Of a stretch of 42,706 nucleotides of DNA, positions 25,241 through 34,703 are shown piece after piece; the first letter of the stretch is position 1; the number at the start of each line of letters is the position of its first letter. The DNA is taken from NCBI GenBank assembly GCA_902589095.1, contig CACIRR010000006.1, positions 1 to 42,706 of the forward strand, read 5' to 3'. The notes under the pieces were generated by a model. It saw only the letters and a list, made by a program, of their open reading frames with translations. It had not been told where the DNA came from and ran no database searches. The translations under genes and the position numbers were made by a program. This DNA is from an uncultured Alphaproteobacteria bacterium (GTDB lineage: Bacteria > Pseudomonadota > Alphaproteobacteria > HIMB59 > GCA-002718135).

Positions 25241-26418
25241 TTATTTTTGAAATAATTTTCTAAAATTTGATAATATATCTTTGTCAATTCATTTAGATCT
25301 TCCAAATAAACAAACTCATCAATTTGATGTAGGGTTTGATTCCTAATACCAAGCTCAATAACTTCACAATAATTTTTAATAAATCTTGCATCGGATGTAC
25401 CTCCATCAGTGGCAAGTTCTGGGTCTTCATTTCTTCCAGTAGCTTGAGAAATTGATTTAGATATAATCTTACTTAATTGACCTGGTTTATTTAAAAATGA
25501 TCGTGCACTGATTTCATGATGTACTTTACAAGTTGCTTTTATCTTATTAGTAAAAACAGTTTCTATTTTATGATCAATCCATTCAATAAGAGTCTCTGCT
25601 GTATGCAGATCATTGAAACGAATATTTATTGTAGCTTTTGCAAACTCTGGAATTACGTTGTGAGCAGTATTACCAACATCAAAGGTTGGAATTTGTATAC
25701 TGGTTGGTAAAAAAAATTCATTACCTTCATCAAGAGGCTTCTCTAAAATATTTGATAAGAGTTTAGTTAGATAATGTACAGGATTCTCAGCTCTGTGACC
25801 ATTAGCTGTATGACCTTGGATACCCTTTACCGTTAAAAAAAAATTAATAGATCCTCTTCTGCCTATTTTAACCTTATCTCCTATACTAGAGTTTGACGTG
25901 GGTTCTCCAACTAAACAATGGTCAATTTTAATGTTATTTTTTTTTGTCCACTCCATAATTTGCGGCGTTCCATTGATGGCTTCTCCTTCTTCATCACCTG
26001 TTATTATAAATGACAACTTACCACCAAAGTCTCCACCATTATGTTTCAAAAATTGTTCAGCAGCTGATATGAAGCATGCGATGTTACTTTTCATATCTTC
26101 TGTGCCTCGTCCAAACAGTTTATCATTTTCTATAATTGCTCCAAAAGGAGGATGCTTCCATGAACTTTCATTACCAGGAGGAACTACATCTGTGTGACCT
26201 GCAAAAGCTAAATGAGGACCCTCACTCCCAATAGATGCAAATAAATTTTTTACCTTATAAGATCCATTTCCAGAAAAGGATAAGGGAGTGCAATTAAAAC
26301 CAAGAGAGCTCAAGTGATCTTGGACCACAAGTAATGCTCCGTCATCCTCTGGTGTAATACTGCGACATTTAACTAATGCTTGTGTAAGTTTAATAGCGTT
26401 GAAATTGATTTCAGTCAT
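25237..26418 (-). CDS. dapE: Succinyl-diaminopimelate desuccinylase
   Basis: 393 aa, M20 di-zinc hydrolase. It cleaves N-succinyl-LL-diaminopimelate in lysine and peptidoglycan synthesis. Zinc ligands and catalytic residues are visible in FAGHTDVVPPG, GRGTEDMKSNIA, GDEEGEAINGT and VGEPTS. TDGGTSDARFI and a C-terminal ELGIRNQTLHQIDE hold the last His. It overlaps dapD by one base and is the last gene of the long rpmH-to-dapE run. Confidence 0.95.
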   Translation of the reverse strand: MTEINFNAIKLTQALVKCRSITPEDDGALLVVQDHLSSLGFNCTPLSFSGNGSYKVKNLFASIGSEGPHLAFAGHTDVVPPGNESSWKHPPFGAIIENDKLFGRGTEDMKSNIACFISAAEQFLKHNGGDFGGKLSFIITGDEEGEAINGTPQIMEWTKKNNIKIDHCLVGEPTSNSSIGDKVKIGRRGSINFFLTVKGIQGHTANGHRAENPVHYLTKLLSNILEKPLDEGNEFFLPTSIQIPTFDVGNTAHNVIPEFAKATINIRFNDLHTAETLIEWIDHKIETVFTNKIKATCKVHHEISARSFLNKPGQLSKIISKSISQATGRNEDPELATDGGTSDARFIKNYCEVIELGIRNQTLHQIDEFVYLEDLNELTKIYYQILENYFKNN

Positions 26419-27248
26419 TAATCACGAAGTAGGTCATTAATTGAAGTTTTAGATCTTGTTCTTTCATCCACTCTTTTTACTATAACTGCACAATATAATC
26501 CTGGACCCTCAGAACCGTCAGGCAACTTCTTTCCAGGAACTGTTCCAGGAACAATAACAGAATATGGGGGTACTTTACCCATATGAATTTCTCCACTTGC
26601 TCTATCAATAATTTTTGTTGATGCGCCAATAAAAACTCCCATTGACAGAACTGAACCCTCTCCAACGATAACTCCTTCAGCCACCTCACTTCTCGCTCCT
26701 ATGAAACAATTGTCTTCTATAATAACTGGATTTGCTTGAAGCGGTTCTAATACTCCTCCAATCCCGGCACCTCCAGAGATGTGGCAATTTTTACCAATTT
26801 GTGCACAAGAACCAACGGTTGCCCAAGTATCAATCATTGTACCTTCATCAACATATGCGCCTAAGTTCACAAAAGATGGCATCAAAATTACTCCTTTTGC
26901 AATAAAAGCAGATTTTCTTACAACAGCATCTGGTACATATCTAAAACCAGCCCTTTCATGATCGTCTTTTGTCCAGTTAGCAGTTTTACTTGGAACTTTA
27001 TCATACCAAGTTGCATGTGATGCTTTGACTATTTCATTGTCATTTAATCGAAAGCTTAGAAGTATAGCTTTTTTTATCCATTGATTAACTATCCATTCAG
27101 CATTAATTTTTTCACAAACACGTATTTTCCCAATATCAAGTTGATTTAGTGTTTCCTCAACTGAATCTCGAATCTCACCTTTGGTATTAAAACTAATTTC
27201 ATCTCGTTGTTCAAAAGCTTGCTCTATAATTTTTTTTAATTCACTCAT
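26418..27248 (-). CDS. dapD: 2,3,4,5-tetrahydropyridine-2,6-dicarboxylate N-succinyltransferase
   Basis: 276 aa, matching E. coli DapD (274). An N-terminal helical part is followed by a left-handed beta helix of hexapeptide repeats: [34 protein letters not shown] and [26 protein letters not shown] carry the active site. It makes the substrate that DapE's pathway later cleaves, so dapD-dapE adjacency is functional. It overlaps the HAD gene by 4 bases. Confidence 0.96.
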   Translation of the reverse strand: MSELKKIIEQAFEQRDEISFNTKGEIRDSVEETLNQLDIGKIRVCEKINAEWIVNQWIKKAILLSFRLNDNEIVKASHATWYDKVPSKTANWTKDDHERAGFRYVPDAVVRKSAFIAKGVILMPSFVNLGAYVDEGTMIDTWATVGSCAQIGKNCHISGGAGIGGVLEPLQANPVIIEDNCFIGARSEVAEGVIVGEGSVLSMGVFIGASTKIIDRASGEIHMGKVPPYSVIVPGTVPGKKLPDGSEGPGLYCAVIVKRVDERTRSKTSINDLLRD

Positions 27249-27922
27249 ATTTTTCCTTTGTTAACATCTTCTAAAAATTCTGTAATATTTGTTGTTTCAT
27301 GATCAAGATATTGTTTTGATGCTTTGATGTCATCACTAAAATTTTCGTACCCAGCATCAATCCAAACAGATGTAAAACCAACGTTTTTGGCAGGAACAAG
27401 ATTTTTTGCAATATCATCAAACATTGCGGAACTTTTTGTTTCTATATCAAATTGTGCAATCATTTGTTCATAAGGAGCTAATTCTGGCTTTGGTATATAA
27501 TTTGCCATTTTAATATCATAAATTTCATCAAAAAAATTTGATAATTCTAATCTTTCTAAAACATCAAGAGCATGCTGCATATTAGCGTTGGTATAGATAA
27601 TTTTTCTTCCTTGAAGTTTTTTTAACTCTTCATTAAGTTTGTGATTTGGTCCAACAATAGAATAGTCAAGCTTATGTACTTCAGCTAGAAAATGATCAGG
27701 ATCAACCCCATGATTATCCATCATACCTCTTAATGTTGTACCATGCTGTTTATAATAATTTTTTTGTATTATCTTTGCCTCTTCAATATCTATATCCAGA
27801 TGACTCGATACAAATTTACCCATTAAATCATGAACTTGTTGAAATATTCCACTATCAGCAGAATAAAGAGTGTTATCAAGATCAAAAATCCAGGTATTTA
27901 TTTTCTTGTTAAGATTAGTCAT
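27245..27922 (-). CDS. HAD-family hydrolase, pyrimidine 5'-nucleotidase type
   Basis: 225 aa. The HAD motif I DLDNTLYS (nucleophile Asp) is at 15-22; motif II Thr is in IIYTNA; the Lys of motif III is in YIPKPE; and motif IV is [13 protein letters not shown]. The DLDNTLY start and HGTTLRGMM match the SDT1/phm8-like pyrimidine 5'-nucleotidase group. Next to dapD in many alphaproteobacteria. Substrate (UMP/CMP or another phosphate ester) is an inference. Confidence 0.87.
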   Translation of the reverse strand: MTNLNKKINTWIFDLDNTLYSADSGIFQQVHDLMGKFVSSHLDIDIEEAKIIQKNYYKQHGTTLRGMMDNHGVDPDHFLAEVHKLDYSIVGPNHKLNEELKKLQGRKIIYTNANMQHALDVLERLELSNFFDEIYDIKMANYIPKPELAPYEQMIAQFDIETKSSAMFDDIAKNLVPAKNVGFTSVWIDAGYENFSDDIKASKQYLDHETTNITEFLEDVNKGKI

Positions 27923-27925
27923 ATT

Positions 27926-28837
27926 TTAAGAATAAATTTGTGTTCCAATACCATGTTCAGTAAATAATTCTAATACTAATGAATGAGGAATCCTACCATC
28001 TAGAATTGTCGATTTAGTTACCCCACTTTTCATGGCATCAATACATGTTTTAATTTTAGGTTTCATGCCACCAACTACAAAATCTTCTTTCATTATGGTT
28101 ATGGCATCTTCAATTTTTAAGGAAGGAATTAATTTTTTATCCTTATCCAATACGCCGGCAACATCTGTTAAAAGCAATAACTTGCTAGCTTTTAACTTTC
28201 CAGCGATAAATCCTGCAGCTGTATCAGCATTGATATTATAAGAGTTACCCTCTTCATCGATACCGAGCGGAGCAATTACAGGAATTTCTCCTAAATTAAT
28301 ATGCTCTCTAATTAAGTTGATATTCACATCCACAGGTTGTCCAACAAAACCAATATCTACTATTTTTTCAATATTAGAGTCAGAATCTTTAACTTCTACT
28401 TTTAGTTTTGTTGCAGTTAAAAGATTATTGTTATTACCACTTAAGCCAATTGCTTTTCCACCTGAGTCACTAATTGCTCTTACAATTTCACCATTAATTT
28501 CATTTCCTAATACATCTTCCACAACTTTTACTGTTTCAATATCAGTAACTCTTAAACCCTCAATAAATTGAGAAGTAATATTTTTAGTTTTTAATCTGTC
28601 TGCAATTTGAGGTCCTCCCCCATGAACAACAATTGGATATATTCCAACTTCTTTAATCAGACCAATATCTCTTGCGAAGCTTTTAGCGAGCTTAGGATCT
28701 CCCATTGCATGCCCACCATATTTGATGACAATTGTATCTCCACTGTGCTCCCTTATAAAAGGCAATGCTTCAACTAATGTTGAGGCTTTATGGATAAAAT
28801 AAGCTTGGTCGCTTTCTGATAAAAAATCAAATTTCAT
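27926..28837 (-). CDS. argB: Acetylglutamate kinase
   Basis: 303 aa. It phosphorylates N-acetylglutamate, the second step of arginine synthesis. The amino-acid kinase fold shows VIKYGGHAMGD (phosphate-binding Lys), VVHGGGPQI and, near the C-terminus, ADTAAGFIAGKLKASKLLLLTDVAGV and GGMKPKI. The N-terminal extension with EALPFIREHSGDTI is typical of the arginine-sensitive hexameric form. It overlaps engB by 4 bases. Confidence 0.96.
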   Translation of the reverse strand: MKFDFLSESDQAYFIHKASTLVEALPFIREHSGDTIVIKYGGHAMGDPKLAKSFARDIGLIKEVGIYPIVVHGGGPQIADRLKTKNITSQFIEGLRVTDIETVKVVEDVLGNEINGEIVRAISDSGGKAIGLSGNNNNLLTATKLKVEVKDSDSNIEKIVDIGFVGQPVDVNINLIREHINLGEIPVIAPLGIDEEGNSYNINADTAAGFIAGKLKASKLLLLTDVAGVLDKDKKLIPSLKIEDAITIMKEDFVVGGMKPKIKTCIDAMKSGVTKSTILDGRIPHSLVLELFTEHGIGTQIYS

Positions 28838-29460
28838 TTTTGTTTTGATAAAGTATAAATATCTTTTTGAATATTTATTATTCCTTCATTTTTTTTTGTA
28901 CTTGTAAAAAAAAAATTATTAAAATATTTTTTGTAAGATTTCATTAAACTTTGCATTGAATTTTCTAGACTTGACAAATAAGACTGTGAGCATTTATCAA
29001 TTTTTGTAAACACTATTGAAAAATTTTTTTCCGCCTCACTAATCAAATCAAACATATCAATATCACTATTTTTTACGCCTACTTTGGCATCAATTAATAC
29101 ATAAGCATGTATTAAATTTAATTGGTTCATAATATATTCTTCAATTAAAATGCCAAGATTATCTCTCATTACTTTTGAGACCTTGGCGTAACCATAACCA
29201 GGCAAATCGACAAGATTGATATTTTCATTGATCATAAAAATATTTATAGATTGAGTCCTTCCTGGAGTTTTGCTCGTTTTGGCCAGATTTTTTGTTTTGG
29301 TAACTGCATTAATCATGCTTGATTTTCCAACATTTGATCTGCCAACAAAACAACAATCATTAATAGTTTTAATTTTTTTAATATCTTTGTACGATTGAAA
29401 TGATCCAATAAATTTATTTGAATTAAAAAAATTTTTTAGAGATTTACTTCCATTACTCAT
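28834..29460 (-). CDS. engB: Ribosome biogenesis GTP-binding protein YsxC/EngB
   Basis: 208 aa. GTPase needed for late assembly of the 50S subunit. G1 FVGRSNVGKSS, G2 TPGRTQSIN, G3 DLPGYGYA and G4 TKIDK are all present. It lies between yidC (8-base overlap) and argB. A 10-base homopolymer near 28906-28915 codes for a Phe run, showing that long A/T runs also occur in essential genes here. Confidence 0.95.
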   Translation of the reverse strand: MSNGSKSLKNFFNSNKFIGSFQSYKDIKKIKTINDCCFVGRSNVGKSSMINAVTKTKNLAKTSKTPGRTQSINIFMINENINLVDLPGYGYAKVSKVMRDNLGILIEEYIMNQLNLIHAYVLIDAKVGVKNSDIDMFDLISEAEKNFSIVFTKIDKCSQSYLSSLENSMQSLMKSYKKYFNNFFFTSTKKNEGIINIQKDIYTLSKQK

Positions 29461-31180
29461 TTTTAGCGAGTATTTTTCTTTGAATGAACCATTGTTGCGC
29501 TATCGAGAGTATGTTGTTTACAGACCAATACAAAACTAATCCGGCTGCAAAACCTGCTAAAACAAAGGTAAATACAAAAGGGAGTAAAGCAAATATTTTG
29601 GCTTGAGTTGGGTCTGTTGGTGCTGGATTTAATTTTTGTTGCAGCCACATTGTTAAGCCCATAATTATTGGAAGAATCCCGATATTTACTATGGATAAAA
29701 TAGGCGGGACATCCCAGGGGACTAAACCAAAAAGTATTAATATACCAAGTGGATCAGGTGCTGATAAATCATGAATCCACCCATAGAATGGAGCATGATA
29801 CATTTCAATAGTTACAAAAAGAACTTTGTACAATGAGAAAAAGATTGGAATTTGAACTAATATAGGTAAACAACCAGCAACAGGGTTAGCTCCTTCTCTT
29901 TTATAAAGCGCCATTAATTCTTGCTGCATTTTTTGACGATCATTTGGATAAGTTTCTTTAAGTCTTTGCATCTCTGGCTGAAGTTTTTTCATTTTAGCCA
30001 TTGATTTAAAAGAAGCGTGTGCCAAAGGAAAAAGAATCAATCGCATTAAGATTGTAAAAGCAATTATTGCTAAACCAAAATTTCCAACGTAACCAAAAAA
30101 CCAATTAATTGAATAAGAAACTGGTTTTGTTAAAAAGGCAAACCACCCCCAATCAATAGCATCAGTAAAACGAGGAATTGATAGTGTTTTGTCATAGTTG
30201 CTTAAAATATCTAATTTTTTTGCTCCCGCAAATAATTTACCATTATATTGAATTGACTCACCGGGAGCAATTTTGAAAATTTGCCCAACATATCCAGTTC
30301 TATAATTATCCCTTCCATTATTTCCATGACGATAATTAACATTAATAGGCTCATTTGGATCTGGAATTAACACTGACATCCAATATTTATCAGTAAATCC
30401 TAACCAACCCCCTTGCCCTTTTGCATCGCAGAACTCATCTTTTACAGGCATACTTGCTGAACAATCATCTAATAAATCATCATAATTTTTTTCAAGAAGT
30501 TCATCATCTACAAGGCTAATTAAACCTTCATGCAAAATAAAAAAATTAATTGTCTTTGGTGTATTTATTCTTTTGATTAATCTATAGGGATATATTTCAA
30601 GATCTTTAGAACTGTTGTTAATAACTTTCTGAGTTATTGAAAACATATAATTTTCATCGACAGAAATATTAATTATAAATGTATTATTTTCATTACTAAC
30701 CCAACTTAAGTTTACTTGATTACCTGGTGAGAGATTTAATGAGTCCGTGCTCCAAACAGTTTCCAGGTTAGGAAGTTGAATATTTTGACTTCCAAGAGAT
30801 TTCCACCCTAGTTCAATATAATAGGGGTTAGCAGTTCCATCAGGTGATAGTAGATCAATATTATCTGACTCTTCATCCAGACTAACTTTGTAATTGGAGA
30901 GTATTAAATCATCTAATAATGCACCTTTTAAATTAATTGACCCTGTTAAAGAAGGTGTATTAATTTTTACTCTTTGATCAACAGAGAGAATGTCTTCTTT
31001 TGGCTTTACGATTTCAACTACATCTATTTTTTGATTATCAATCGACGCAGCAGGTGCTAAAATTTCATTGTCTGCATTTTGAACTGGTTCCGTTATTGGA
31101 GTTGGAAAAATAAATTGAAATAAAACAATAATGGCAATTGAAATAGCTATTGCTAAAAATAAGTTTTTTTGTTCGTTCAT
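29453..31180 (-). CDS. yidC: Membrane protein insertase YidC
   Basis: 575 aa, the Gram-negative form. An N-terminal helix (about 8-25) is followed by a large periplasmic domain (to about 350) and the conserved five-helix core. The core contains [25 protein letters not shown], the cytoplasmic loop [25 protein letters not shown], and [16 protein letters not shown]. It inserts inner-membrane proteins alone or with SecYEG. It overlaps yidD by 4 bases and engB by 8. It shares a job with the SRP RNA at 14728. Confidence 0.96.
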   Translation of the reverse strand: MNEQKNLFLAIAISIAIIVLFQFIFPTPITEPVQNADNEILAPAASIDNQKIDVVEIVKPKEDILSVDQRVKINTPSLTGSINLKGALLDDLILSNYKVSLDEESDNIDLLSPDGTANPYYIELGWKSLGSQNIQLPNLETVWSTDSLNLSPGNQVNLSWVSNENNTFIINISVDENYMFSITQKVINNSSKDLEIYPYRLIKRINTPKTINFFILHEGLISLVDDELLEKNYDDLLDDCSASMPVKDEFCDAKGQGGWLGFTDKYWMSVLIPDPNEPINVNYRHGNNGRDNYRTGYVGQIFKIAPGESIQYNGKLFAGAKKLDILSNYDKTLSIPRFTDAIDWGWFAFLTKPVSYSINWFFGYVGNFGLAIIAFTILMRLILFPLAHASFKSMAKMKKLQPEMQRLKETYPNDRQKMQQELMALYKREGANPVAGCLPILVQIPIFFSLYKVLFVTIEMYHAPFYGWIHDLSAPDPLGILILFGLVPWDVPPILSIVNIGILPIIMGLTMWLQQKLNPAPTDPTQAKIFALLPFVFTFVLAGFAAGLVLYWSVNNILSIAQQWFIQRKILAKNE

Positions 31181-31422
31181 TTATATTCTACCTTTTTCGT
31201 TGGTATGGGATCGTAGCCATGACCACCCCATGGGTGGCATTTTCCAATTCTTTTAATTGTTAAATAACTTCCTTTTATTAATCCATGTGATCTCAATGAC
31301 TCCATAGCGTACTCAGAACAAGTAGGCATGAAACGACAATTCGAACCTAATAATGGTGATATTATTAATTGATATCCACGTATAAGTATAAGTAAGGGAA
31401 AGGTTACAACTTTATTTAACAT
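31177..31422 (-). CDS. yidD: Membrane protein insertion efficiency factor YidD
   Basis: 81 aa. [31 protein letters not shown] is followed by GHGYDPIP, which is the whole family signature with three conserved Cys (CRFMPTC and GKCHPWG). A membrane-associated helper of YidC. It overlaps rnpA by 11 bases and yidC by 4, in the canonical order rpmH-rnpA-yidD-yidC. Confidence 0.96.
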   Translation of the reverse strand: MLNKVVTFPLLILIRGYQLIISPLLGSNCRFMPTCSEYAMESLRSHGLIKGSYLTIKRIGKCHPWGGHGYDPIPTKKVEYK

Positions 31423-31744
31423 GAATAATGCTCTCCATCTCTTCCAATAAGGTTTTAAACTTGGTATCTAAAATTGATAATTTGGCTATTAACACATAAT
31501 ACGTATTTGTTTTACCTTTTATCAATATTTTTTTTGCTAATTCTCTCATAATCCTTTTGGCTTTATTTCTTTTAACGGCATTTCCAATTCTTTTTGTTGC
31601 CGTGTAACCAACTCCAATTTTCCCATCTAATTCTTGATTTAATAATTTTTGCACATTAATATTTTTACTTCGAATGAAAACACCTTTGTCGCGAATATGG
31701 ACAAATGTAGCTCTTTTTTTTATAGTAAATAATTGAGGGGCCAT
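31412..31744 (-). CDS. rnpA: Ribonuclease P protein component
   Basis: 110 aa, basic. It binds the RNase P RNA and helps cut tRNA 5' leaders. The family motif reads [16 protein letters not shown] (about 71-86). The N-terminal part [17 protein letters not shown] also fits. It starts 9 bases after the rpmH stop and overlaps yidD by 11. The RNase P RNA itself is not in this window. Confidence 0.94.
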   Translation of the reverse strand: MAPQLFTIKKRATFVHIRDKGVFIRSKNINVQKLLNQELDGKIGVGYTATKRIGNAVKRNKAKRIMRELAKKILIKGKTNTYYVLIAKLSILDTKFKTLLEEMESIIHVK

Positions 31745-31753
31745 ATGGCCAGA

Positions 31754-31888
31754 TTAAGCGCTAAGCTGAGCTCTTCCCTTTGCACGACGACGATTTATGA
31801 TCTGCCTCCCAGCCTTTGTTGCCATTCTAGCACGAAAACCATGTCTGCGTTTTCTTATTAATTTGCTTGGTTGATAAGTTCTTTTCAT
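31754..31888 (-). CDS. rpmH: Ribosomal protein bL34
   Basis: 44 aa, found by reading the gap before rnpA. The protein begins [20 protein letters not shown] and continues with [19 protein letters not shown], the full L34 signature. It is a component of the 50S subunit. There is no good Shine-Dalgarno before the ATG (AAATTAAATAAA). It heads the run rpmH-rnpA-yidD-yidC-engB-argB-HAD-dapD-dapE, with a promoter just upstream. Confidence 0.97.
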   Translation of the reverse strand: MKRTYQPSKLIRKRRHGFRARMATKAGRQIINRRRAKGRAQLSA

Positions 31889-31921
31889 TTTTATTTAATT
31901 TTTCGGACCTATTACGAATTG

Positions 31922-31949
31922 ATCGTATATAAGTCAAATAGATAGTCAA
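31922..31949 (-). promoter_or_regulatory. Promoter of the rpmH operon
   Basis: On the complement: TTGACT (31944-31949), 16-base spacer, TACGAT (31922-31927), about 33 bases before the rpmH ATG. A second TTGACT (31932-31937) lies 12 bases downstream of the first. The direct repeat overlaps the start region of the divergent panC. Confidence 0.5.
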
Positions 31950-31970
31950 AAAAACATGCAAATAGTCAAA
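31932..31970 (+). repeat. Three AGTCAAA direct repeats across the panC start
   Basis: AGTCAAA occurs at 31932, 31944 and 31964. The last two are extended to ATAGTCAAAAAAA at 31942 and 31962, exactly 20 bases apart and flanking the panC ATG (31956). The first two form TTGACT on the other strand, one being the likely rpmH -35 box. It may be a recent short duplication. Confidence 0.45.
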
Positions 31971-32789
31971 AAAATATCAGAAATTAAAGAAATATTGTCT
32001 GATTTAGAGAAAAATAATTCAAAAATTAATCTTATTCCCACAATGGGTAACATACATGAGGGTCATTTATCTCTTTTGAAAGAGGCAAATAAATTTGAGG
32101 GCATAAATGTGGTTAGTGTATTTATTAACCCCACCCAATTTAATGATATTAAAGATTTTGAAAATTATCCTAATACCTTTGATAAAGACGTAAAATTGTT
32201 ATCAAAAAATAATTGTGAAATTATTTTTGCTCCAAACATAAATGAAATGTATCCCAATGGTCTTGAAACAAAAAAAACTATTTTTGAATACAGAGATATT
32301 TTGTGTGACGCATTTAGACCAGGTCATTTTGATGGTGTAACTACAGTTGTCAATTTGTTGCTAGACATTATAAAGCCATCAAATGTTTTTTTTGGAGAAA
32401 AAGATTTTCAGCAATTTAAAATAGTAGATAAACTAATTATTCAAAATAAACTAAAAGTAAATTTGGTTAAATGTTCATCAATTAGAGGTTTGAATGGGAT
32501 GAGCTTATCGTCACGATACACTAAATTAAATATAAAAGAAAAAACTCAATTCGATAAGTGTGCTCAAATCATTGATAAGAATTTATCAGATTTAAAAAAT
32601 TCATTTGATACTAAAATTTTAGAAAATATTATAAAAGAATTACAAAGCATTGGAATTTCTAAAATTGATTATTGTGAAGTAAGAGATGAGAGTAATTTAG
32701 AAATTTCTAAAACAAATTTACATTCTAGATTATTCGTAGCATTCTATGTGAATAAAATAAGAATTATTGATAACTTTGTTTTGTACTAA
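31956..32789 (+). CDS. panC: Pantothenate synthetase
   Basis: 277 aa. It joins pantoate and beta-alanine with ATP in the last step to vitamin B5. LIPTMGNIHEGHLSLL has the HxGH motif, followed by VVSVFINPTQFND, FRPGHFDGVTTVV, FFGEKDFQQF and the KMSKS-like MSLSSRY. All the active-site motifs are in place. The start has no Shine-Dalgarno and sits among AGTCAAA repeats. It ends in a 4-base convergent overlap with the next gene. No panB is seen nearby. Confidence 0.95.
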   Translation: MQIVKKISEIKEILSDLEKNNSKINLIPTMGNIHEGHLSLLKEANKFEGINVVSVFINPTQFNDIKDFENYPNTFDKDVKLLSKNNCEIIFAPNINEMYPNGLETKKTIFEYRDILCDAFRPGHFDGVTTVVNLLLDIIKPSNVFFGEKDFQQFKIVDKLIIQNKLKVNLVKCSSIRGLNGMSLSSRYTKLNIKEKTQFDKCAQIIDKNLSDLKNSFDTKILENIIKELQSIGISKIDYCEVRDESNLEISKTNLHSRLFVAFYVNKIRIIDNFVLY

Positions 32790-33397
32790 GGTATTAACCA
32801 TTCAAAGTTTTTAATATTTTCCTTAAAAGTAATTTTTAATCTTCTGTGCCCACTTGCTTCTAAATATAACCAATCTATTTCTTTTATTTTGTTTTGTACA
32901 ACAGTGAAGTTTTTATAACCCTTTTCACTCTCTTCCCTGGACGGTTCTTTTCCTTGAAGACTTATATCGATACCATCTTCTGGGATATTTGTAGGAGTGC
33001 TAGGTGCTTTTTTTGTCAAATAGCACTTCCTGCTGAATAATTTTGTTTTATTCCACTTCTCCTCAGTAAGTAAATTTTGATAATTAATAATTGAAATCGT
33101 TTTAATACGGAGTTGAACTTTTAGCTTGTAATCATAAAACACAAATAAAGAATTTTCATTTTTTGTAAGATCTTCTACTTTAGGAGATCTATAATCTGTA
33201 TGAAAATTTAAAATCATATTTTCAACATCAAAATCTCTCAAAACGACAACTCTTGATGCAATACTATTTTGATTATTGATATTAGAAAAGACTGGAGTAT
33301 GAAAGTCGTGCTTTCTATCTTTTACACCACGAGACAAATTTCTTTTAATATCCTCGAATATTTCATTAGTATTTTCTTTTGAAAACGTCGACATCAA
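32786..33397 (-). CDS. Pyridoxamine-5'-phosphate-oxidase-like FMN protein
   Basis: 203 aa. The PNPOx split-barrel is visible: SIASRVVVLRDFDVENMILNFHTDYRSPKVEDL resembles the FMN-binding core of PdxH (SSRVVLLK...FTNYESRKA), followed by KVQLRIKT. The C-terminus has WLYLEASGHRRLKITF in place of the PdxH ending W..R.L.P. It therefore belongs to the broad PNPOx-like group and may or may not make PLP. Divergent from the CCA-adding enzyme gene with 37 bases between. Confidence 0.75.
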   Translation of the reverse strand: MMSTFSKENTNEIFEDIKRNLSRGVKDRKHDFHTPVFSNINNQNSIASRVVVLRDFDVENMILNFHTDYRSPKVEDLTKNENSLFVFYDYKLKVQLRIKTISIINYQNLLTEEKWNKTKLFSRKCYLTKKAPSTPTNIPEDGIDISLQGKEPSREESEKGYKNFTVVQNKIKEIDWLYLEASGHRRLKITFKENIKNFEWLIP

Positions 33398-33434
33398 TCA
33401 TGTAATATAATTTGTTTTAGAAAAATAGCTAGAG

Positions 33435-34220
33435 ATGAACACTGATAAAATAACCAATTTACTTAATCATGAAACTATCAAATACTTATTTTCAATTTTT
33501 CATAATTACAAATCTGAAATTCGCTTAGTAGGTGGAAGTATAAGAGATGCTTTAATTGACAGAGACGTAAAAGATATAGACTCAGCAACTCCTCTTGAAC
33601 CAGATGAAGTAATGGATTTACTAAAGAAGCACAATATTGAATACGATGACTATGCGTTACGATATGGATCTATTATTGCTTATCTAAATAATAAAAAAAT
33701 TCAAATTACTACATTAAGAGAAGATATTAATCAGCTTGGAAGGCATACTTCCGTTTTATATACTAAAGATTGGAAAAAAGACGCTGCAAGAAGAGATTTT
33801 ACATTCAATGCGCTATACCTTGGTATTGATCAGACAGTATATGATTTTTACAATGGGGAAAAAGATTTAAAGAAAAAGAAAATAAAGTTTATTGGTGAAA
33901 TTGAAGATAGAATAAAAGAAGATTATCTTAGAATATACAGATACTTTCGCTTTCTGGGTTTATTTGATCAACCTGACATAGATGATACAACGCAGTCATT
34001 TGTTGAAAAATATATTCATGAGTCTTTAGTTGTTTTGACGAATGATGTCATACGTCAGGAAGTCTTAAAAATGTTTAATATGCCTTTTCCATTGAACTGT
34101 TTCTTTCGATCACATGATAAATTCAAGTGGGTCGAAATTTTAAAAGAACATTTTATTAAAACTAATTATACGTTAGGGTTAGAGAAATGTCTTAATAGGA
34201 TTGATAATATTATAAATTAA
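33435..34220 (+). CDS. cca: CCA tRNA nucleotidyltransferase, unusually short
   Basis: Adds or repairs the CCA end of tRNA. Class II head motifs are intact: LVGGSIRDAL (31-40), catalytic DID (47-49), RRDFTFNAL (119-127) and EDYLRIYRYFRF, where the neck begins. The protein stops at 261 aa, while bacterial relatives are usually about 380-420, so most of the body and tail domains are missing. The region after 190 still looks like family sequence (NDVIRQEVLKMF). No frameshift is evident, as the stop overlaps the convergent HxlR gene by 11 bases. It could be a reduced CCA enzyme or an A- or CC-adding one. Confidence 0.85.
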   Translation: MNTDKITNLLNHETIKYLFSIFHNYKSEIRLVGGSIRDALIDRDVKDIDSATPLEPDEVMDLLKKHNIEYDDYALRYGSIIAYLNNKKIQITTLREDINQLGRHTSVLYTKDWKKDAARRDFTFNALYLGIDQTVYDFYNGEKDLKKKKIKFIGEIEDRIKEDYLRIYRYFRFLGLFDQPDIDDTTQSFVEKYIHESLVVLTNDVIRQEVLKMFNMPFPLNCFFRSHDKFKWVEILKEHFIKTNYTLGLEKCLNRIDNIIN

Positions 34221-34569
34221 CAATATCTGCGTAGTTATTTTCAATCACTTTATTAATGGTTCTTTTTTTTGTGTTCCCCCAATGATGTAATGATTTTAAA
34301 ATGGGTAAACTAGATCTTCCTAAATCAGTAAGAGAATATTCAACTTTTGGAGGAACAACATCATAAACTTTTCTATTAATAAGTTTATCACGTTCCATCT
34401 CCCTGAGTTGTTTGGTTAACATTTGTTGTGTGACATCGCCTAACGATCTTCGAAGAGCACCAAATCGCATTGTGTTTTGTGATAATTGAAAGATAATATT
34501 TATTTTCCATTTTCCCCCAAGGATAGTTAATGCGTTTGTAACTGGACAGACATTTTGCTTATTTTTCAT
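34210..34569 (-). CDS. HxlR-family winged-helix regulator
   Basis: 119 aa. CPVTNALTILGGKWKINIIFQL is the family hallmark, with the conserved N-terminal Cys8 used for redox or electrophile sensing in YodB/HypR-type members. The wing region follows (GDVTQQMLTKQLREMERDKLINRKVYDVVPPKVEYSLT is shared by family members in order). It is divergent from the CDGSH and pirin genes, which makes them its probable targets. An inverted repeat TTAGTAT-13-ATACTAA (34571-34597) lies directly before its start codon and fits autoregulation. Confidence 0.92.
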   Translation of the reverse strand: MKNKQNVCPVTNALTILGGKWKINIIFQLSQNTMRFGALRRSLGDVTQQMLTKQLREMERDKLINRKVYDVVPPKVEYSLTDLGRSSLPILKSLHHWGNTKKRTINKVIENNYADIVNL

Positions 34570-34570
34570 A

Positions 34571-34597
34571 TTAGTATGATTTTATATAGTATACTAA
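34571..34597. promoter_or_regulatory. Candidate HxlR operator before hxlR-like gene
   Basis: TTAGTAT (34571-34577) and ATACTAA (34591-34597) are perfect 7-base inverted arms with centres 20 bases apart, two helix turns. AGTATACT (34589-34596) is an inner palindrome. HxlR-family sites such as YodB's contain TACT/AGTA half-sites. It starts one base upstream of the regulator's ATG. Confidence 0.45.
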
Positions 34598-34628
34598 AAA
34601 ATTAGACTATAGACAAATTTTTCATACC

Positions 34629-34670
34629 AGGCAAAAAAAATTGCCTAATTGTTAATTCATCAAAAATAAT
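34629..34670 (+). promoter_or_regulatory. Promoter with palindromic -35 region for the CDGSH gene
   Basis: AGGCAA (34629-34634), six A, TTGCCT (34641-34646) form a perfect 18-base inverted repeat. The right arm TTGCCT can act as -35, with AATAAT (34665-34670) as -10 after 18 bases. A protein bound here would block the promoter. The promoter call is moderate and the operator role is inferred. Confidence 0.4.
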
Positions 34671-34703
34671 TAAATATTTTTTTAATTAAAAGGAGGTATA
34701 AAT

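Noticed and set aside
34620-34650. AGGCAA-A6-TTGCCT as a transcription terminator
   Set aside because: It lies between divergent genes, with nothing to terminate, and no T-run follows on the + strand; an operator or promoter role fits better.
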